Below are positions 34,917 to 34,933 of a stretch of 34,933 nucleotides of DNA, piece after piece. The translations under genes were made by a program, and so were the position numbers. Below the pieces are notes generated by a model. The model was not told where the DNA came from, ran no database searches, and saw nothing but the letters and a program-made list of their open reading frames with translations. The number at the start of each line of letters is the position of its first letter. Position 1 is the first letter of the stretch. Origin of the DNA: CAXYVC01 sp964292295. Its GTDB lineage: Bacteria; Acidobacteriota; Holophagae; Holophagales; Holophagaceae. The stretch spans positions 1-34,933 of the forward strand of contig CAXYVC010000020.1 in assembly GCA_964292295.1 (NCBI GenBank). The letters are read 5' to 3'.

Positions 34917-34933
34917 AAGTGCCGTTATGCGAC

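Overview
The window is dense, very GC-rich bacterial DNA: about 29 protein genes on both strands, short gaps, mostly ATG/GTG starts with GGAG-type ribosome binding sites. The gene set (rpoD-dnaG, fliL/fliN, a CheX phosphatase, HD-GYP and GGDEF proteins, butyrate kinase, DUF3187 and NlpC/P60 envelope proteins) fits a motile, free-living, Gram-negative-type heterotroph. Gene content and base composition suggest Acidobacteriota of the Holophaga/Geothrix kind. That placement is inference, because the window has no rRNA or tRNA to test it.

Layout. 1-3156 (minus): dnaG then rpoD, the rpoD C-terminus lying outside the window. 3339-4343 (plus): a P-loop protein frame broken by one in-frame TAG. 4398-7306 (minus): fliL, fliN, thiD and an unrecognised gene. 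7628-7927 (minus): HU with its own terminator and promoter, followed by a gap with a possible small RNA. 8359-10103 (plus): truA and a degenerate GGDEF protein. 10111-12496 (minus): thiL, a DUF2062 protein, ybaB and recR. 12549-13013 (minus): cheX. 13116-15373 (plus): yqeY and proS, meeting xseA tail to tail. 16819-18480 (plus): a DEAD-box helicase with a DECD motif. 18677-20085 (minus): a PAS-like membrane protein and a DUF3187 protein. 20195-23585 (plus): an NlpC/P60 hydrolase and valS. 30296-34812: rarA, a small secreted protein, an SMR-like transporter, a REC-HD-GYP response regulator and butyrate kinase.

The accessory part is about 23.7-30.3 kb, between valS and rarA. It is a type III restriction-modification locus: a divergent XRE regulator, a Mod-like methyltransferase and a Res-like helicase-nuclease. 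The same 13-bp palindrome lies exactly 17 nt before the start codons I assign to the regulator and to mod, which points to coordinated autoregulation. The target-recognition part of mod is an AT-rich patch (about 38% GC by hand count) inside otherwise GC-rich DNA, as expected from replacement of specificity by recombination. Between mod and res, in the opposite orientation, sits a GxxExxY-family PD-(D/E)XK protein flanked by two 76-bp direct copies of a palindromic element built from 9-bp units. A 16-bp piece of that element lies at the left edge of the island. This protein-plus-repeat cassette is the best candidate here for a poorly described system.

Other signals: a pair of related double-hairpin elements after plus-strand genes, promoter -10 hexamers so close to start codons that some messages are probably leaderless, and a minus-strand hairpin with a T10 tract that looks like the end of a small RNA.
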